Numbered from the stretch's first letter, positions 33,633 to 45,297 are shown. The stretch is 64,000 nt of DNA from Allium sativum (GCA_030737875.1 CM060912.1:882717199-882781198); one strand, 5' to 3'. Notes: generated by a model not told the origin, from the letters alone. Program-made: numbers and translations.

Positions 33633-34260
33633 TGTAACATCCCATAAATTTTATTATTATTAAATTTATATTTAAATGAAATAAAATGGAATAATATTAG
33701 TGGAAATCAAATTTTGTTGATTATAAAGATGATGATTATTTGAATGGAGTATAAATAGATTTTTAAATTTAGTTTATTCTTAGAATTTTTGAAATTTGGG
33801 AATTTATATTTCATTTATTTAATAAATTGAGTTGTTTGGTTTATAATGGAAATTCGGATTAAAATTGAAATAGCGGAATTCTAAGTTGGGAAATAATAAC
33901 TGGAAGTCAAACCAAATTCAAATAATCAAATTTAGATTTGAAATGTGTGAAATTTATTTATAAAAATTAGTTTAAGTCATAATTGGGTTAAATGGAAATT
34001 TTGAATATTTAAATTTGAATTTAAAACAGTTAATCGAATAATTAGATATTTTATTTATTTAATTAACTGTGAAATTTAACTGTTTTGGCGACTGTCTCGA
34101 AATTCGACGAAACTGGCGCCATTAGATCCGGAACGGCGAATTATTATAGGATTTCAAGTTGCGTTACAATCCGACTTACCGTTTGATCGTACGAGAGAAA
34201 ATGTGAACGAGAGCATTGTAAATGGATAATTGTGTATTTCTCATGTTTGGGCCTTATAAT

Positions 34261-34268
34261 TATAAATA
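34261..34268 (+). promoter_or_regulatory. TATA box of D
   Basis: TATAAATA about 630 bases into the LTR, followed after about 30 bases by a pyrimidine-rich start region. Confidence 0.5.
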
Positions 34269-36399
34269 AAAATCCCGTCCTTCACTCATCAACTCATTTC
34301 TATTATACTACACTTTCCTCCATCTACTTTTCTTCTTAATGGCTGAAATTAAAGGTCAAACCCTAGATCAAAAATAAAATACAACCTCAAAATTTAAATC
34401 TCTTCAAACCGTAGCAAACTATATGTCGATTCGAAGCTCTCGACGATACGAAGCCTCTAGTATAGTTTGTTTCGACATGTAGTGGACGGATTCGCCAGAA
34501 ATCGCAGTCAAAGCTTCTGTTTTCGTAACCCTAGGCGTCGTTTTAGGCGTTTTCGATTTCAAAGTTAATTGGAGAAATTGGCATGTGGGTTTTGTAGAGG
34601 AGGGTTATACGAATCTATTGCATGTGGTCAGAGGATGTATCGTAGGGTAGATCGTCGGAATTTTTGGTTTGAAGGCTCGAAATAGGGGTTCGGTTTTATC
34701 CCGACGGCGAAGCAGATGACCACCGTAGGTGGTGGGGCCGGTACGGGATGGTGCGACTTCGAATGAGCTTTCGAATGGTGGTGGGTTTGGGTCCTGGAGT
34801 GTTCGGAGGAGGGAGGAATTGATGGTCAAAGTTAGAAGTGGTTGGGTTCATTTTCGTGTGGGCACTGTAGCGAAGTAGAAGATGAGCGGGAGTGTCCCTA
34901 CTGACGTGGCGTAGTGTGATAGGTGAGGAATTATGTTATTAAATTTTATATATTTTGAAATTCAAACAGTAAAACGCTGATAACTTTTGCACGTGGACTC
35001 GGATTTCGACGCGGTTTGTTGCGTTGGGATCGTGGCGGAGCTGCGGACGTTTTGGCTCTGGTTTCGCTGCATTTAGAGATTGTCAAATTTTGGCCCTTAG
35101 TTGGACGTTCGATCAACTGAGGACGCAAAGGTGAGTGATTTTTCCACTTACGGTGAACTGAATTGCTCCCATATTTATTAAATTAAATTATGAAATGAGT
35201 TGGTTGCATGGTTGCGTTGGATTGTTGATGTGTTGTTAAAATTTTGATATACCAATGTGTTAACATGCAAATTAGATCGATAATTAGTTATTTAATTAAA
35301 TTTAAATTTCTAGCTGGAAATTTGAATCCTTGCTAATCCTGAAACAGTTTAATGCAGATCAGTTCAATAGAATGGTGTGATGGATGTTTGATTGGATTTT
35401 ATTACTGAATTGATACTGACACCATTAATGCTTCATATTCAGTATATTGTATTGCATGTGATTGTGATGATAAATCCCATTTACCCTTGATGGTACAGGC
35501 ATATAATAAACCTGGGGTTTATCGATAAAATAAATTAAGAACACAGAGTGAAATGATAAATCTATGTGACCCTGATTTGGATTGTAATGATAGATCCATC
35601 CCTGAATATCGAGAAATTAAATTTAAATTCATTTGGCCATAGGATAGCAAATTATATATGGACATCGGTTGGTTAAATGATTTTAAATTTATTTGAATTC
35701 TATTTGGTGGAAATTTTCATTTAAAGGAAATGTATCAATTTTCGATAAATTTTTATTTTTCCTTTAAGATATGAATTCTCGATGTTTTTGAAATGGTTAA
35801 GAAAATTCCCAACAAATTCGGAAGTTTGTAATTTGAATTTAAATATGATTTGGGATTTATTCAAAAAAAATATCGGTGGACTCAGATTTAGATAAATTCC
35901 TTTTAAATTTAAATTTTGGAATAAAAGTGATCAAGGATATTTGGAGTTGTCTTAAACTAAATACGAATATGGTTTTGAATACTCGAAATGGAAAAATGGA
36001 TTGAACGGGTTTGGAATACGATATTGAAATGGTGTAACTCCATTTGAGACTGGAATTTAGATTCAAGTGTTGAAATTTGGAAGGAGAAACAATTTAAGGT
36101 TTAAAATTCTATTTTTATTTTTATTTATTCTATTTTTATTTTTATTTTATTCTATTTATTTTATTTATAAACTATATATCTATTTTGTTATAAGTGAAGT
36201 TTCCTTATATATATTATTATTATTCAAAAATTATTTAGTAAAGCCTTTATTGTATGTACATATATATAGTGATTTAAATTATCTTAGTATACTCTAATGA
36301 TTTTATATAAGTAAATTTTATATATAAAGTTTTATTTATAAGTATCTATTTTCAAAATCTTATTTTATGAATTTTAATTTTCTTCCGAATGGAAAGTGT

Positions 36400-36800
36400 T
36401 GGATTTAAAACCGTTGGTTCAAATGGAGTTGAGATAAAGTTATATTCAATTTGAATATGAATTGATTTTAAACCGATTTTGATATGGAAAGGTAGATTTT
36501 ATTCTACTTGAATATAAATGGGATTTCCAAAGATTGAAATGAATAGATATGAAAAAATATATATTCTATTTGAATATGAAGGAATTTCGAATGTAAATCA
36601 ATTTGAAATAACTAAATCTTTTAAGATGAAGTACATTCTATGTGAATATAGATCGATTTGAAATATTATACGAGTATAATATAATGACATGGAAATACAT
36701 TCTAGGTTGGAATATAATCGGTTTGGGAATGATTGGGATATTATGATATGAAACTTATATTCTATTTTGAATATAAAATGGGTTCAAAACAAAATATGAT
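36400..36800 (+). repeat. Degenerate hairpin repeats in D (ATATTC/GAATAT)
   Basis: ATATTCAATTTGAATAT, ATATTCTATTTGAATAT, ACATTCTATGTGAATAT and similar inverted pairs recur every 55-80 bases, linked by GATTTGAAA-like words. Confidence 0.6.
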
Positions 36801-37410
36801 ATTTTGATATGAAGCAAACCTTTGTGAAATGTAAAAGAACTGACCGATTGGAAAATGTAAACGTTGGTCGTTAAGGAGACCGGAGTCGACATAAGGCATA
36901 CTCTCTGTCAGTGTCGATACCACTTTGACAACTGTGAACGTTATGACATATTCAGAATGAGTATGATGACATGGAGGCTAATATTGAATCGAAGAAAATG
37001 AACGATTTGACTAATATGAGATGATTTAGTGCTAATCCGAGTGTTTGTTGTGTTTTCTTTTTATGCAATATGCTGAGGTCAGCAGACGTTTGCAGTTACC
37101 GAAGATGACTGTACCTTAGAGACTGAAGACGAAGATTGGTATATATCTATCATATACATATATTTATTTCCGCTGCCATGTGATGAAACCTGTATATGTA
37201 TAACTCTAATAGTCAAGGTATATATATTTCAACTACATTAAACTGTTATTTAATTATTATATGTTGTCCTTCCGCTGTGAGAACTCTGTTTATCTTTCTC
37301 TTCTTTCTTCTTAAATTCTTTTCCCAATAACTACCTGAATTTGAGACTTGTTTGGATCGACATGTATGGTTTATTGTCGATTTGAATGGTCAAAAATCTA
37401 GGTCGTTACA

Positions 37411-37463
37411 ATATGGGTTGATAAATGTCGGCTTAAATTATATGGAAAAAGTGGATCGTTACA
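37411..37463 (+). repeat. Element C 5' LTR, fragment 4 (right end)
   Basis: Starts with the ATATG duplication of D and ends GGATCGTTACA, immediately followed by a primer site. This is the true right end of the C 5' LTR. Confidence 0.7.
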
Positions 37464-38329
37464 AGTGGTATTAGAGCAATGGTTTTGGAATAACCTTGGC
37501 TCTGTGGCGTAAGTCGATAGAGATGGGGTTAGCAATACCCTAGATTGAGTTGAGTGTATATATTTATATGAGAGCGTATTTGTAAATTTTATAAAAATGT
37601 TTTATCTTTTCCGGGTAAACGAAATAATTTTATGCAAATTATATTTTTGTATAGTAAAGGATAATTTTTCCAAATTGTTTTGATAGTGGTTGTTGGATTG
37701 GTTTGATTGGAATCAAATTGAATTTTGTAATAAAAATAAACTAATTAGATAATCAATTGGTCAATTGGATACGGAAATTGAACTTAGTAAATTTAATTAG
37801 TGTGTATTGTTTGTTATTTGAATGATAGATTAGTTGAATAACTAAATTCAACAACAGTAAAATGAATTTAAAAATTAAAGAGATGAATTCTAATTTAATG
37901 AAATTGAATAAAATTCAAATATGAAATGAAATCAAATGATAAAATCCTATATTTGTTATTGCATTCAAAACGGCGTTAAGTGCAGTTTGGAAGAAGATAG
38001 AGCTGATAATTGGTTTGCCTGGTTATTGGAGTTGGTTGCCCGAAAAATAGGTAAGCCTTAATATTATGGATTGAGTGTTTGATTTTATACCCCTGAGTTG
38101 GGTAGCCGCTTGGCTTTTATTTTCTTCGATCGACGTAAGGCCCGGAGTGGCGTTTATAATTGTTTCAATCGAGCTGTACAGAGGATATGTTGTCGAATTT
38201 TTCATAAATTTTTAAAACTTAGAATTTTTAATGATGACTACTAAAATAATTCTTTTGAATATAATTGGGTTTGGAACATTCTTCCTATGTTGCAATTTTG
38301 GGGACGAAATTCATTTAAGGGGGGAAGAA
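37464..38329 (+). other. Element C core (internal region), non-coding
   Basis: Only 866 bp. It has a primer site, TGGTATTAGAGC, at 37466, the shared leader block (37491-37560), AT-rich sequence, a diverged pre-polypurine block (38050-38210, GGGTAGCCGCTTGGCTTTTA and GGCCCGGAGTGGCG) and a polypurine tract at 38315-38329. GGGGACGAAATTCATTTAAG shows the same pol-end remnant as in A and B. No gene is seen. Confidence 0.75.
37491..37560 (+). promoter_or_regulatory. Shared leader block, element C
   Basis: AACCTTGGCTCTGTGGCG, GATAGAGATGGGGTTAGCAA and CCCTAGATTGAGTTGAGTG. The block is far better conserved than its surroundings. Confidence 0.5.
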
Positions 38330-39199
38330 TGTAATGTCTCGGATTTTTCAGCTATTTAAATTCGAGTATTTAAATCAGTTTTAAATATTTTATTTCGGAT
38401 ATTAATGGATTTAATATTGAATTCGTTTATTAAATGATGATTTAACGAACTCAAAATGGCACGGTAGTTTGTAATATTGAGTTTTGAACTTCAATTGAAT
38501 ATACAGAATCCCTTTTAAGTCAGAATTCTGTGAAACAAGAAACGTTGGAATCGATTAGATCATAATTTTCTAATGAAAGAGAAAAATTGAGATTTCAGCT
38601 TAAATATTGTAAGTTATGTCCAAATCAAAATTTAAAATAGCCGCTATGGAAATCGTTAATAAATTATATCGTTATAAATAAATTAAAAGGGGATTTCTAT
38701 ATATCCAGCATATCGTTAAACTCGAAAATGCAAAACGTTGAGTTATAATCTCATATTGTTTTGTATTTGAAGTGATATATTATTCCATTTGGAAAAATGT
38801 ACATTCGAATAATTTTATTTATTATTAAATGGTTTTGGAATTTATTTTACCGGTATTATATAAGCGTTGGAAATAACTGTTATTCAAAAGACCATCGTTT
38901 TCAACAAAACGAATTTTTTTGGAATGTATATCGCTAATAATTTCTAGATTTACAGTTTAGAGCCAATCAATGTTTTTTTGTCGGTATGAGAAATTTAAAT
39001 GAGAACCGATAACTATAATTGAAATTAAAATAAAACCGTTGTGCAAACGGAGTCAGAATTTAACGAAATTGATTCCAATGAATCTGGAACATCAAGGCAT
39101 ATATATCAGTATCTCAAATTTCGTTATTTCTAAAGTTCATGTGTGGCTAAACAAAATTAAAACTTCGATTTAGCGTTAATACGCATATTATATATATAC
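38330..39199 (+). repeat. Element C 3' LTR, fragment 1
   Basis: Begins TGTAATGTCTCGG after the polypurine tract. Near its start it has GAACTTCAATTGAATATACA and TTCTGTGAAACAAGAAACG, shared with A (6110-6170) and B (19385-19445). It is cut at 39199 by element E and resumes at 59903. Confidence 0.75.
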
Positions 39200-40201
39200 T
39201 GTGACACCCCACGTCCGTGAATGTCACTCACTAAGGGAATGCATTAAATTCTGTGAAGCATTGTAGGTAAACAGACATAGAATAATTACAAGACATCAGC
39301 GGACATAATCCCGTGGTTTATAATACCATAATTCATAAAACCATTACAACAAAATACTTCTGTCTTGCATAACTAGAGTACATAGGAATTAAAAGAAAAC
39401 ATTATACCCCAATAAAAAGTGTAAGCCTTAGTAGAAACAAAGACTTGAGCCATACTCTAGAAGTAGCTTCCAACAAGATAATATCCAAATCCTGACTAAG
39501 CCTGGGTGTTTCCTCCCTGAGAACCTGGGGGGGAGGGAACGGAAGAGAAAGGGAAAAACAAAGGGGTCAGACATAAGGTCCGGCGAGTCTAGTTACTTTT
39601 AGCTAATAAATAAATAAAGGTGAACATGATAGGAATAAAGTGGATAAGAGAGACCAATACATAAATGGCAGGCATAACAAGGTAAACAGGACAATAGGAT
39701 AGAATAGATAGCGCTTCTTAATACTTTCCTTGCTCTGCACCAATACTAGTATAATAGATATGTAATAGGATTACATATTCCCCAATTGCTTAAAAAAACA
39801 GGATGATCCCAACATAAACATAATGGTAGTTTTAGGTGTACTCTAGTAACGGGTTTAACCCAAACAGAAGAGGTACCTAAACAGAAATAACGGGTGTTAG
39901 CCCAGACAGAAACACAGGTACGCCACAGAAACAGACAAGACTAGATGTACCCTATTTACTACCCCTAATCAATCGGCTCCCTATTCTGTATATACCCTGT
40001 GTTGGCCCCACAGTAGGGTGTAGCACTCCCTAAAGTGACAACCCTTCATTTTTCGGATGTGCACAATCATATCTACTGATGTCACATCGTCTTATCTTCC
40101 CCAACAGACGGAGTCATGCACGCACATGACCCCGTTGGAATGCGTCGTCAACACTGTCTCCACGTTTTGATCTCTTACAATCAGCTCAGTAGGCGTGCCC
40201 C

Positions 40202-40221
40202 ACTCCGACCTAGTTCGGAGT
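40202..40221 (-). other. CCTAGTT-loop hairpin, E left LTR
   Basis: On plus, ACTCCG-ACCTAGTT-CGGAGT. Counterparts: 57459-57478 (E right LTR), 46991-47009 and 54956-54974 (F), where the stem is ACCCTG/CAGGGT. Confidence 0.6.
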
Positions 40222-40655
40222 ACCCGTTTGATACCTATTTAAGGGTTACTGACTGAAATGGGTCCCATACAAGATGATGCAAGCTCTCCTCATTGTCTTG
40301 CATCACCACTACTAGGTTTTCCACTGGTTATGTTTACCTAATGATGTCTTTAATTACATAACCCCGACATGTTAAGTTTGTGAGCCTATATAAACAAATA
40401 TTACCCACCAACACAAGATGTACTTAACCCTCCTACTGATTCAAGCATGTTTATTAACAGTTAAGTTTATGGGCCTATATATTAATATTACCCACCTACC
40501 TAAGATGTACTTAACCCTCCCACTGATCCAAGCATGTTTTACTTAACCCTATCTTTAGTTCATATTCATACTATCCCTTATGGATTAGATTAAGTTAAGT
40601 ATTCTGATCCATTACCATGTCCATTTATGGTTTATAATGGGCAAGACCTCCCACA

Positions 40656-40847
40656 TTAGGCTTACAACATGTGGATGCTGGATATGTCGGTCGGGTCCGG
40701 GCAGTCTTATTCCACAGTTGGGCCTAACCTCCTGTCTTAGCCCGATTCGTATTCGCGTACTTAGACCTCCCACATTAGGTTCAACATTAGTGGCTGTTGG
40801 ATATGCCGGTCGGGTCCGGGCGGACTTCCACCACTAATGTAACCTAA
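40656..40847 (-). other. Tandem pair of long hairpins, E left LTR
   Basis: Unit 1 (40656-40727): TTAGGC...TGTGG, loop with CGGTCGGGTCCGGGCAG, CCACA...GCCTAA. Unit 2 (40775-40847): TTAGGT...ACATTAGTGG, the same loop word, CCACTAATGT...ACCTAA. Both stems differ between the units yet pair perfectly. Confidence 0.65.
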
Positions 40848-42100
40848 CCTCGTGTCATAAGTACAATTACAATTCCTAATTGTAATTACTAAGCATTCCA
40901 TTTTTAATTAATTAATCAATTAATTAAACCTTTCCCTTTTTGGGTGTCAATACATATTTTTGCCCTATAATTTGAATTACATGTCCGTAAATGTTCATAT
41001 TCAAATTATACCATTTTTAATTAATTTACCAATTAATTGATCCTTTCCTTGTATAGTGTCAATACCTATTTTGCAACAATAATTTGAATTACATATCAAT
41101 AAATGGTCATAATAAAATTATGCCAGTTTTATCCAAATTTTCCTATGTCATTATAGGTGATTATTACTATGTTTCCCTATTTGAATTAGATGTCCAACTT
41201 ATATAAAACATTATACAAATTATGTTAATTATAAATCCCCTTTTTCCCGTTTCATAACTAACGTGATCGCATGTATTTTGCCGTCATCGAGGCTATAAAG
41301 TAGCCTCGTCATAACAATAAAAGGGAACATGATAAGGGTGATAGTTCAACATGTTTTGGCATAAATATTAACATAACTGGCATAGTAACTAAGTGAATGG
41401 GCATGTGATAATTATCATAATAAAGTGGACATCTAATTAATAACTTGTGTTTAGGCAAGCATAATGAGATCTAGATTCAATATTTGGTGTCCAACTACCT
41501 AAATCTAGCACAGACAGGGTGGCATAATAACAAGTTTAGATTCACATGTCAAGTTTACCGCATATACCAAGGTATCATAATATAACAAGTGAAAGGTGAT
41601 TAATAGCAAAGTCTAGATCCAAGTAATGTCAAATTACTAGATGTATTATCATCCTAACATGGTTACAAATCAATGTTCATACAAACGTCATATCGAATCA
41701 CCTTAATCAAATCTAGAATGTTAGATCTGTATTAACAAGTTCACATGTACCACAATTTAATTGTAATTCAAGATTCATATAGGAAACATAGTAGAATGTC
41801 CATATATTAGATCTATGGAAAATGACATAGTATGCTTGCATGAGTTCATGATTTACAACATATACCCAATTCATAGTCTACCACAATTCACATTTATCTA
41901 TTTAAACCTAAAAGTGACTAGAACTCACTGGGGTAGAATAAAGAATAGATTAACCGTTTGTTGCTTTTCTAGAACTGTTCTCCTCTTTCACAATTTCTAA
42001 GCTTTAAATCATTGGAGAAGAGACTAGCTTAGTTTAGGATGCAGCAGCATGGCGGCTTATGAATGAATTTAGTTTAGGTTAGGGTTTAGGTTTATGGGTG

Positions 42101-42108
42101 TTTATATA
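42101..42108 (-). promoter_or_regulatory. TATA box, E 3' LTR
   Basis: TATATAAA on the minus strand, about 500 bases into the LTR; the 5' LTR copy is at 59357-59364. Confidence 0.6.
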
Positions 42109-42259
42109 GATGTGTAGGTTTAATTTGAGCCTTTAGATTAGTTTATGATCAATCTAAACCATACATCTCACAATGACACATCACTCAGCCAACCAAATGA
42201 AGCCACATAAGCCCTAAAATCAGAAAATTCATCACCCGAACACGTCAGCCCAGATTGGC

Positions 42260-42340
42260 CGACGGGGGTCGACTCCCCTATAGGGGGGTCGACACCTGTG
42301 TCGACTCCCCCTGGGGGGGAGTCGACACCCCTGAGCGTGA
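42260..42340 (-). repeat. GTCGAC palindrome cluster upstream of the E TATA box
   Basis: Four GTCGAC sites embedded in GGGGTCGACTCCCC-like and GGTGTCGACAC-like palindromes, 150-240 bases upstream of the TATA box. The right LTR (59520-59630) has a longer, variant cluster. Confidence 0.65.
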
Positions 42341-43201
42341 AATTTCCCGCTCAGCCCAATTCTGCTGTTTTGAAATTCGAACAGGTTTTAGTTTATTAAT
42401 TATTATTTTAACTTAATTTCTGAACTTGAAATCTTTTAAGCTCCATAACTTCTTCATACGGAGCCCGATTTACGCAAACTCAGACTCTATCTCAAGCAGA
42501 ATTCCAAGATGAACGCAATGGCATAACCCGTTTCACTTAATTCTGAATATTAAATTAATTATTCTTTAATTTATCCTCTTTAATTTTGTTAAAAATTCGG
42601 GATGTTACATTCTCCCATGCTCAAAGGATTTCGTCCCCGAAATCTCTAAGTTGAGAAGAATGCATATCCTACCATCCATCATCCATCTACATAACCATCA
42701 ATCACTGGCATCCATTGTCCTTAAGGATTTCTAACGCTTTCATGAAAATATGCAAAAGTGTGTGTATATGTCCCAATACTAATGCGAAGATCAGGCAGTC
42801 TACTTATTCAGTTGACCTCCTTAATGCAATGTATGTTAGTGCCATGTACCCAATATGTATGCAAATAAGCCTATTATAACGTGTCAGTTCAATATGTGTG
42901 CACACTCATTCGTCCAAATGCAACACCCATATGCTAGTTCATCCATTTCCATCCATAAAAGAAAAGAAAACTCACACACATCCATATGCAGTATCAGAGT
43001 GATTGAGCCGATCTTGTGCCTAATGTGTGTGTATATGCGTCCACCGGCAACCACTAGCAAACACTTGCATCCATGAAACATAACATGTCTCAAACACATG
43101 TTTGCAATCATGGGATTTTCTACCTAAAGGTCGAAGATTCGATTGATAGGATATACTCAGATGATAAAAGCAAATGCGAATAAAAGCTTTTGGAAGAGAA
43201 G

Positions 43202-43339
43202 TTAAGAACATTCCCTTGAAAAGGAAAGGGTACGAAGCGAAAAAATCTTGTCTTCGGTCTCCCAAGTTGCATCTTCTTGATTGTCTCCCCACTGGACCTT
43301 CACCAACTTGACTTCTCGTTTGCGTAGCTTCTTAACCTC
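43202..43339 (-). pseudogene. Chromodomain-like pol C-terminus of E (remnant)
   Basis: A 45-codon frame ending in TAA reads EVKKLRKREVKLVKVQWGDN and then DATWETED. The pattern (LR, VKLVKVQW, AxWExE) is that of the C-terminal chromodomain-like tail of Tekay-type chromoviruses and matches the intact-looking tail of F at 49792-50124. After this the reading of F (RAAYPFLF) is shifted in E. It stands alone because the preceding integrase was deleted. Confidence 0.6.
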
Positions 43340-43399
43340 CGATCCAAGTATGCAAGTCGGAACTCATCCAATCATTGCTTCCTTCTTTATTTTCACTTC

Positions 43400-43529
43400 C
43401 TTTCACAAGTTTGGCCCCACTACCTCGAACTCTATACATTTTATCGCCACTTGGATGAATAGTCACCTTGGAATGATAAGCTTTCTTAAGGACTGTCTTC
43501 AATAGGTTTCCTATCCTGATATGATTCAC
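43400..43529 (-). pseudogene. Integrase zinc-binding remnant of E
   Basis: The minus frame contains AYHSKVTIHPSGDKMYR, the His-His part of the integrase HHCC domain seen in F (HHSKMTIHPGGDKMYKD). The Cys pair and the catalytic core are missing. Sequence jumps directly to the chromodomain remnant, so a second deletion lies near 43310-43440. Confidence 0.55.
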
Positions 43530-43549
43530 CTATCAAACCTCTTCTCAAG

Positions 43550-43800
43550 TAACCCCGCCACTTGCTTATCAAGTTCCCTCTTTTCTTTTAGGAGCCATAT
43601 GGTGCACAAGTAATGCAACTGGCTTTGCATTGTTTACCAGGTATATACGAAAATCAATCTCGCGCCTCGGGGGTAACCCCCGAACCTCATCTAAGACATC
43701 AGGATACTCACGGACTACTGGTGTTTATCGCAGATCATCAATAGATGCCTCAAGAGACTCTAGGAAACTAAGCATGACAGACCCTTGTGGGTCACAAGAA
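43550..43800 (-). pseudogene. RT N-terminal stub of E
   Basis: On the minus strand, words related to the start of the F reverse transcriptase frame (VREYPDVLDEVRGLPP, then NNAKPVAL and a LLEKRF-like end) are visible around 43560-43720. The sequence then jumps to the integrase remnant, so the RT catalytic region and RNase H are gone. Confidence 0.5.
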
Positions 43801-43803
43801 ATT

Positions 43804-44184
43804 TCAAGGGTGCTTAAAAACCCTCCTCTCACCACCCAGAATGGCACCATATGTGGTAAACCAACCTATCCCTAGAATCAACCCATAGCCCATAAACCGG
43901 AGTACATATGCGTCACATTCAAATTTGACGCCTAACACAGATATTCTCAAACCCCTACAAATCATAGATAAGTGAGTCGAATCACCAATGGGGTTTGAGA
44001 CAACTACGGGATCCACTACCATACTAGTAACTAAGTGTAGATATTCAACAACAAAACTAGATATAAATGAGTGTGAAGCGCCAGAATTAAAATGTGTCCT
44101 AACTGGATGATTTGAAAGAGAAACTAATCTTTCTACGGAAATTTTTCCACCTCTTTTAGGAGCACTGATCGCGAGAGCATGCAC
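43804..44184 (-). pseudogene. Retropepsin-like protease of E, catalytic Asp lost
   Basis: The frame holds HPVRTHFNSGASHSFIS and GYGLILGIGW, aligned with F's HPVRTLFDSGASHSFIS and GYGLILGMD. The retropepsin active site DSGA reads NSGA here; the change is GAT to AAT, a G-to-A transition. The later Asp-Trp is Gly-Trp. Loss of the catalytic Asp means the protein could not cleave Gag-Pol. It follows two zinc knuckles. Confidence 0.75.
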
Positions 44185-44196
44185 CTTCCCTCTAAA

Positions 44197-45128
44197 AGTT
44201 CCTACCCTTTGAACTTGTCCCTGTTTCTTCGGGTAATCCTTAATAAGATGCCCGACCTCTGCACAAGCGAAGCAAGCATTCTTCCTTTTCCTGCAGTCCT
44301 TGTCTAAGTGACTATCTCGCCCACAACTATGGCACTTCCTCTTATCTTTAACCTTGTCATTCTTTTCACCTTTCTTCTACTGTTGTCCCTTCTTGGGCCA
44401 CACCTTCTCATTTTGCATTGCTTCCTCAGCCTTTACTTCCTTCTTTTCTCCCTTGTCTTCCTCATGCATCAGGGCCATATCAAAAAGTTTTTCAAAAGTG
44501 GCTCCCATTGGGATATGAGACATTAGCAACCCATGCAGAGGCTCATTCAGCCCTTTGGCAAACCGCAAAGCCTTTTTGTGTGGCGTATCCACCAACTCTA
44601 GACCGAACCTTGCCAGCTAGTTGAACTTGTTCACATATTCCTTCACCGTCAAATTTCCTTTTTGAGCGCTAAGAACCTCTCCATCTGAATGCTTTTCTCA
44701 GCATGGGAAAGGAATTTCATTTTGAACCTATTTCTAAAATCTTCCCAAGTTTCCATCGGACGTCGAGCTTGGGTGACTTCCCACCAAAATGAGGCTTCGT
44801 CCTTTAATAGCCAAGTAGCTAACTGAATCTTCCTCCTATCCTCTACTTCAAAGATTACGAACAAGTCATCGATCTCCTTGAGCCAATTTTGAGCTTCAAC
44901 AAATGTCTCATTCCCATAAAATGACTTCCCTCTTATAGCACGGAAGTCTTTATAGATCTTGGCGAAGTTATCTGCTCTTGGAGGGGGAGGAGGAGGAATG
45001 ATTGGCACAGCTGGGGGAAGAACGTCTCTTTGGCCTTCGGCAGGTGCCGTGGCCTCCAAATACCTATGGAGCCATTCGGGTATAGTAATGCCCTGAGGGA
45101 TATAAGGGATGTTTTGTTCCTCAGACAT
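44197..45128 (-). pseudogene. gag: gag of E, frameshifted, with two zinc knuckles
   Basis: Starts at ATG 45126-45128 (MSEEQNIPYIPQGITIPEW); an upstream hydrophobic extension to 45170 is not used by F and is ignored. It contains the Gag block WLKDEASFWWEV and WEDFRNRFKMKF, then a frameshift near 44650 and a TAG near 44620. The frame resumes with DTPHKKALRFAKGLNEPLHG to 44377. Between about 44230 and 44340 are two CCHC knuckles: the first, CHSCGRDSHLDKDC, is intact; the second ends in Tyr instead of Cys (CFACAEVGHLIKDY). Gag forms the particle in the cytoplasm and binds RNA through the knuckles. Very similar to F gag (53059-53883). Confidence 0.8.
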
Positions 45129-45297
45129 GCTAAAAAAAAGGAAAAGAAAGAAATTTAGATAAAGGACCAAAGGATACTACATATGGCTTCTTGGGGGAAT
45201 ATTTTCAAAACAGTCTTTTCTTTTCGAAAATACTTTCTTTTAAAACCTTTTTGAACAATAATTTTCAAAAACTTTTATCTAATCCGGTAACCTTCAG

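Larger units (their letters stand above)
33633..37410 (+). mobile_element. Element D: solo LTR
   Basis: A single 3778-bp repeat begins TGTAACATCCC and ends AGGTCGTTACA, flanked on both sides by ATATG (33628-33632 and 37411-37415). There is no primer site, core or second LTR, so it is the product of LTR-LTR recombination. It is non-coding. Contents resemble the A and B LTRs in plan: TATAAATA at 34261, a GC-richer block at 34430-34920, a CAAAGGTGAGTGA splice-like donor at 35127-35139 and inverted ATATTC/GAATAT repeats at 36400-36800. Its sequence is largely unrelated to A and B. Confidence 0.88.
39200..42609 (-). repeat. Element E 3' LTR (left)
   Basis: 3410 bp, TGTAACATCCC to GGGGTGTCACA on the minus strand. 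In minus order it contains a GTCGAC palindrome cluster (42260-42340), a TATA box (42101-42108), AT-rich sequence, two long hairpins (40847-40656) and the CCTAGTT-loop hairpin (40221-40202). No gene is seen. Confidence 0.85.

Noticed and set aside
34605..35128. Minus frames of 60-74 codons in D.
   Set aside because: They are within the GC-richer leader block of the solo LTR and are not conserved in A, B or C.
42855..43111. Two overlapping frames of about 75 codons just left of the E pol remnant.
   Set aside because: This is the untranslated stretch between the pol end and the polypurine tract; F has no equivalent frame.
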